From the NCBI GenBank assembly GCA_013002505.1, contig JABDJL010000040.1, positions 1 through 44,933 on the forward strand: 44,933 bases of DNA, given 5' to 3'. This document shows positions 42,037 through 44,933 of the stretch, in pieces. The DNA is from Lysobacterales bacterium (lineage in GTDB: Bacteria > Pseudomonadota > Gammaproteobacteria > Xanthomonadales > SZUA-36). The translations under genes and the position numbers were made by a program. How positions within the stretch are numbered: the stretch's first letter is position 1; each line of letters begins with the position of its first letter. Below the pieces are notes generated by a model. It had not been told where the DNA came from. It saw nothing but the letters and a program-made list of their open reading frames with translations, and made no database searches.

Positions 42037-44933
42037 TCATTGGTGTTCGGTTGTTGGCGCAGAGGAATCCCGCTGAACTGCGCCGGGGTGGGGGTGCTTC
42101 GTGCGTGGCTCGTGCTGCCCGAAAATACGCTTCCAGAACCGTTGGCGCGCTTTCTTCATGTCATCGAGGATCATGTACAGCGATGGAATCAGGAGCAGCG
42201 TGATCACTGTTGCGAAAACAATACCAAATGCCAGCGAAGCGGCCATTGGTATGACGGCCTGGGCCTGCAGGCTGGTCTCGAATATGGTGATCGGCGCCAG
42301 GCCCAGGAAGGTGGTCATCGAAGTCAGAATAATGGGCCTGAAACGGGTCCGGGCGCCGTCGCGCACCGCCTGGATCAATGGCAGGCCCGAGGCGCGTTCC
42401 TTGTTGACGAAGTCCACCAGGATCAGGCTGTCGTTGACCACCACGCCCGACAGCGCAATGATCCCAAAGAAACTCGTCATACTGACCGGTTCACCTATGA
42501 TCAGGTGGCCAATCAGCGCGCCAATCGCGCCAAATGGAATCACCGACATGATGATCAATGGTTGTGAATAGGATCGCAGCGGCACCGCCATCAGCGCGTA
42601 AATCAGGAACAGTGCCAGTGCCGCACCCTTTGCCAGGTCAACCAGCACCTCGGACGCCAGCTGGCTGGCGCCGCTGAGCCGGTGACGCACACCCGGGAAC
42701 TGGGCCAGTATTTCAGGCAATTCTTTTTTCAGGATATCGCCGAGGATTTTTTGCGGTTCGTACCGGTCGGTATCGACTTCTGCTGAAACGCGCACCGACC
42801 GTTCCCGGTCGAAGCGGCGCAGGAACGGCGGCGCCTGCGTGATTTCAACCTCGGCCACCGTGTAGAACGGCACGCGGCCACCGCTGGGTGTCCTGATGCG
42901 CATGTTGTCGAGATAGCCTACTGAATCACGCTCGTCCTCCGGGAAGCGCACCATGACCTTGACTTCGTCCTGGCCGCGCTGCACCCGCTGAACCTCGGTG
43001 CCGTAAAATCCTGCCCGGACCTGGCTGGCCAGGTCCTGCAGGGTGAGTCCCAGCGCTTCGGCTTCCGGCTTGATGTTCAGCCTGATTTCATCCCGCCCAC
43101 GCTCGAATGAATTGCGGACGTCATAAACGCCTTCGTATTGCTTGATTCGTTCTTCCAGCTCGTTGGCCGCCCTCGCCACCATGTCCAGGTTTGCGCCGAT
43201 CAGCCTGATCGAAATCGCCGGACCACCACCGAAACCGCCGCCGACGTTTTCAAATGCAAGCTGCTTCATGCCCGGGATCTCGCCTACACGCTCGAACCAG
43301 CGCCGCTTGACCTCGTTGTAATCTATGACCGCCTGGTCTTCCTTGACCAGCTCGACAAAGATCTGGCCGGAGGTGGAAAACCGCGCGAACGCAAGCATGC
43401 TGGCAACGACCTTGCCATATTCGGCGCCGTGTTCCTGGCTGACTTCGCGGTCAATATCGAGCAATGCCTGCTGTACCCGGTCTATCGCCTCATTGGTCCG
43501 CTGCGCCGGGGTACCTTCATTCATGTCCAGGTCGACCTGCAGGAAGTCCGCCCCGACATCGGGGAAGGGCACGTACCTGAGAATGCCACCGGCCAGCAGT
43601 CCGATTGAAAGGATCAACATGGAAACGAACACCGACAGCGTCAGAAAGCGCCGCTTAAGGCATTTTTCCAGGAACGGGGCATAAACATTGTCCACGAACT
43701 TGTGCATGCCCTCGCTGAAAAATCTCTGGAACCGGATGAACCGGTTGGTCGTGTCTTCGCCGTAATGCTTGACCTTCATGTGCGCCAGGTGGGCGGGCAA
43801 AATCAGCTTCGACTCGACGATCGAGAACACCAGGCAAAGCATGACGACCACGCCGATGGCGCTGAAAAAGGCGCCGAATATCCCGCCTATCATCAATATC
43901 GGCAAAAAAGCGGCAATCGTGGTCAGAACGCCGAAGGTCGCCGGCACGGCGACGCGATAAACGCCTTCCAGGATGTTGTCCACCGAGTGTCCCTTGGCGC
44001 GCATGTTGGTGTAGGCGCTTTCGCCGACCACGATGGCGTCGTCAACGACGATACCCAGCACGAGGATGAATCCAAACAGGCTGATCAGGTTGACGGTTAC
44101 ATCAAACGTCGGCATCAGGAAGAAGGTGCCGAGGAACGCTACCGGCAGTCCCACCATCACCCAGAATGCGAGCTTGAGACGCAGGAACAGCGCCAGGCAC
44201 AGGAACACCAGCGCAGCGCCCATGGCCAGGTTCTTGATCATCATGTTGAGCCGGCCCTTGAGGTAATAGGTGATATCCACCCATGCCTGTATGCCCATTT
44301 CAGCCGGTAGCGAAGCTTTTTTGCGGTCAATGTACTGGTGGACGGTCTCTGAAATGTTCAGTTCGCTCTGGTTCCCCACTGACATCACCTGGATGGTAAT
44401 GGCGGGTCGGCCATTGAACAGTGAAAAGCGGTCGGTTTCTTCGAACCCGTCCCGGATTTCGGCGATGTCCTGCAGCAGCAGGCGGCTGCCATCGGGATTG
44501 GTGCGGACAACGATTCTCTCAAAATCACGCCCGACATAAGCCTGGCCCTTGGTGCGAACCTGGATATCGCCGGCCTCGGACCGGATTGCGCCGGCCGGCA
44601 GGTCAAGCGAGCCACGGCGGATGGCAGCAGCCACTTCCGCCAGTGTCAGGTCGTATCGCTGCAGTGTGAACTCGCTGACCTCGATACTGATTTCGTAATT
44701 CCGTGAGCCGAGAATGTTGGCCCTGCTGACACCCGGAAGCGTGACAATTTCGTTGCGCACCTGCTTGGCGAATTCCTTCAGCGTGCGCTCGGCCACGTCA
44801 CCGAAAACCGAAACCATCATGACCTGCTGTTCGAAGTTTTGGCGCGCGATCACCGGCTTCTCGGTGTTGTCGGGGAAGGTGGAAATGGCATCCACCCGCG
44901 TTTTGACCTCGTCCATGACCTCGAGAACATCGT
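42037..44933 (-). CDS. RND-family efflux transporter permease (partial, N terminus missing)
   Basis: A proton-driven inner-membrane exporter of the AcrB type, cut by the window's right edge. At least 965 residues are visible of a usual 1030-1050, so roughly 70-90 N-terminal residues lie outside. The proton-relay pair of Asp is in ILVLGIVVDDAIVVGES on the fourth helix; MTSFFGIIALSGVVVNDSLI is the matching C-terminal helix. Porter-domain sequence such as LPGVSRANILGSRNYEISIE is present. The C-terminal tail is long and polar. The adaptor and outer-membrane channel are not in the window and may lie to the right. The substrate is unknown. prmC follows by six bases. Confidence 0.93.
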   Translation of the reverse strand, partial: DVLEVMDEVKTRVDAISTFPDNTEKPVIARQNFEQQVMMVSVFGDVAERTLKEFAKQVRNEIVTLPGVSRANILGSRNYEISIEVSEFTLQRYDLTLAEVAAAIRRGSLDLPAGAIRSEAGDIQVRTKGQAYVGRDFERIVVRTNPDGSRLLLQDIAEIRDGFEETDRFSLFNGRPAITIQVMSVGNQSELNISETVHQYIDRKKASLPAEMGIQAWVDITYYLKGRLNMMIKNLAMGAALVFLCLALFLRLKLAFWVMVGLPVAFLGTFFLMPTFDVTVNLISLFGFILVLGIVVDDAIVVGESAYTNMRAKGHSVDNILEGVYRVAVPATFGVLTTIAAFLPILMIGGIFGAFFSAIGVVVMLCLVFSIVESKLILPAHLAHMKVKHYGEDTTNRFIRFQRFFSEGMHKFVDNVYAPFLEKCLKRRFLTLSVFVSMLILSIGLLAGGILRYVPFPDVGADFLQVDLDMNEGTPAQRTNEAIDRVQQALLDIDREVSQEHGAEYGKVVASMLAFARFSTSGQIFVELVKEDQAVIDYNEVKRRWFERVGEIPGMKQLAFENVGGGFGGGPAISIRLIGANLDMVARAANELEERIKQYEGVYDVRNSFERGRDEIRLNIKPEAEALGLTLQDLASQVRAGFYGTEVQRVQRGQDEVKVMVRFPEDERDSVGYLDNMRIRTPSGGRVPFYTVAEVEITQAPPFLRRFDRERSVRVSAEVDTDRYEPQKILGDILKKELPEILAQFPGVRHRLSGASQLASEVLVDLAKGAALALFLIYALMAVPLRSYSQPLIIMSVIPFGAIGALIGHLIIGEPVSMTSFFGIIALSGVVVNDSLILVDFVNKERASGLPLIQAVRDGARTRFRPIILTSMTTFLGLAPITIFETSLQAQAVIPMAASLAFGIVFATVITLLLIPSLYMILDDMKKARQRFWKRIFGQHEPRTKHPHPGAVQRDSSAPTTEHQ

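Noticed and set aside
43702-44310. 202-residue plus-strand frame rich in His, Gln and Asp
   Set aside because: The unusual composition is what the antisense of an RND transporter's hydrophobic helices gives; no start site or family supports it.

Overview
The window looks like a chromosomal segment of a moderately GC-rich gammaproteobacterium. PrmC, DusA, MazG, RmuC, an ETF/ETF-QO set and a PhoP/PhoQ-like pair are all of proteobacterial type. A XanB2/Hyg5-like chorismatase and a membrane-anchored TolB/TPR protein suggest a relative of Xanthomonadales or Woeseiales, but that placement is inference. No prophage, insertion sequence, CRISPR array, tRNA or rRNA was seen. The only obvious accessory island is a HipBA-type toxin-antitoxin pair. 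No stretch longer than 300 bases lacks a gene.

Region 1 (1-9 kb) is amino-acid and 2-oxo-acid catabolism. A minus-strand E1alpha-E1beta-E2 operon (2-oxo-acid dehydrogenase) ends at a bidirectional terminator. Divergent from it is tryptophan 2,3-dioxygenase, which meets a minus-strand MarR regulator tail to tail. The MarR gene is divergent from hpd-hmgA-fahA-maiA, the complete route from 4-hydroxyphenylpyruvate to fumarate and acetoacetate. A perfect inverted repeat fills the spacer of a good predicted hpd promoter, which strongly suggests local repression.

Region 2 (9-13.5 kb) holds a DUF4398 lipoprotein and an OmpA/DUF4398 lipoprotein, a YdcH-like protein with its own terminator, cystathionine beta-synthase, and a CsgG-like/SH3 exported protein. 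Region 3 (13.6-16 kb) holds hipA and hipB behind two near-identical palindromes, then a glyoxalase-fold protein. Region 4 (16-24.6 kb, minus strand) is ETF-QO, EtfB, EtfA, acetoacetyl-CoA synthetase and a chorismatase-like gene in one tight run, followed by a TolB/TPR membrane protein. Acetoacetyl-CoA synthetase can activate the acetoacetate made by the tyrosine operon, so regions 1 and 4 are metabolically linked.

Region 5 (24.6-29.1 kb) has two tandem single-domain cyclic-nucleotide-binding proteins, convergent with a TetR-HlyD-ATPase-permease export operon. The TetR promoter contains a perfect 20-bp palindrome. Region 6 (29.2-34.3 kb) has an aldehyde dehydrogenase overlapping an acetolactate-synthase-like ThDP enzyme, then dusA overlapping an amidinotransferase-fold hydrolase. 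Region 7 (34.4-39.6 kb) has a single-cysteine thioredoxin-like exported protein, a PepSY-like peptide with a two-component system, and mazG-rmuC. Region 8 (39.6-44.9 kb, minus strand) has an RND permease cut by the window end, prmC, a DUF6249-like membrane protein, an ECF sigma factor and an overlapping small membrane protein that may be its anti-sigma factor.

Most of the window is ordinary core metabolism. The least explained items are the duplicated lone cyclic-nucleotide-binding proteins, the chorismatase translationally linked to acetoacetyl-CoA synthetase, the nested inverted repeat at 10443-10486, and several operator-in-promoter designs. I did not find a clearly new multi-gene system.
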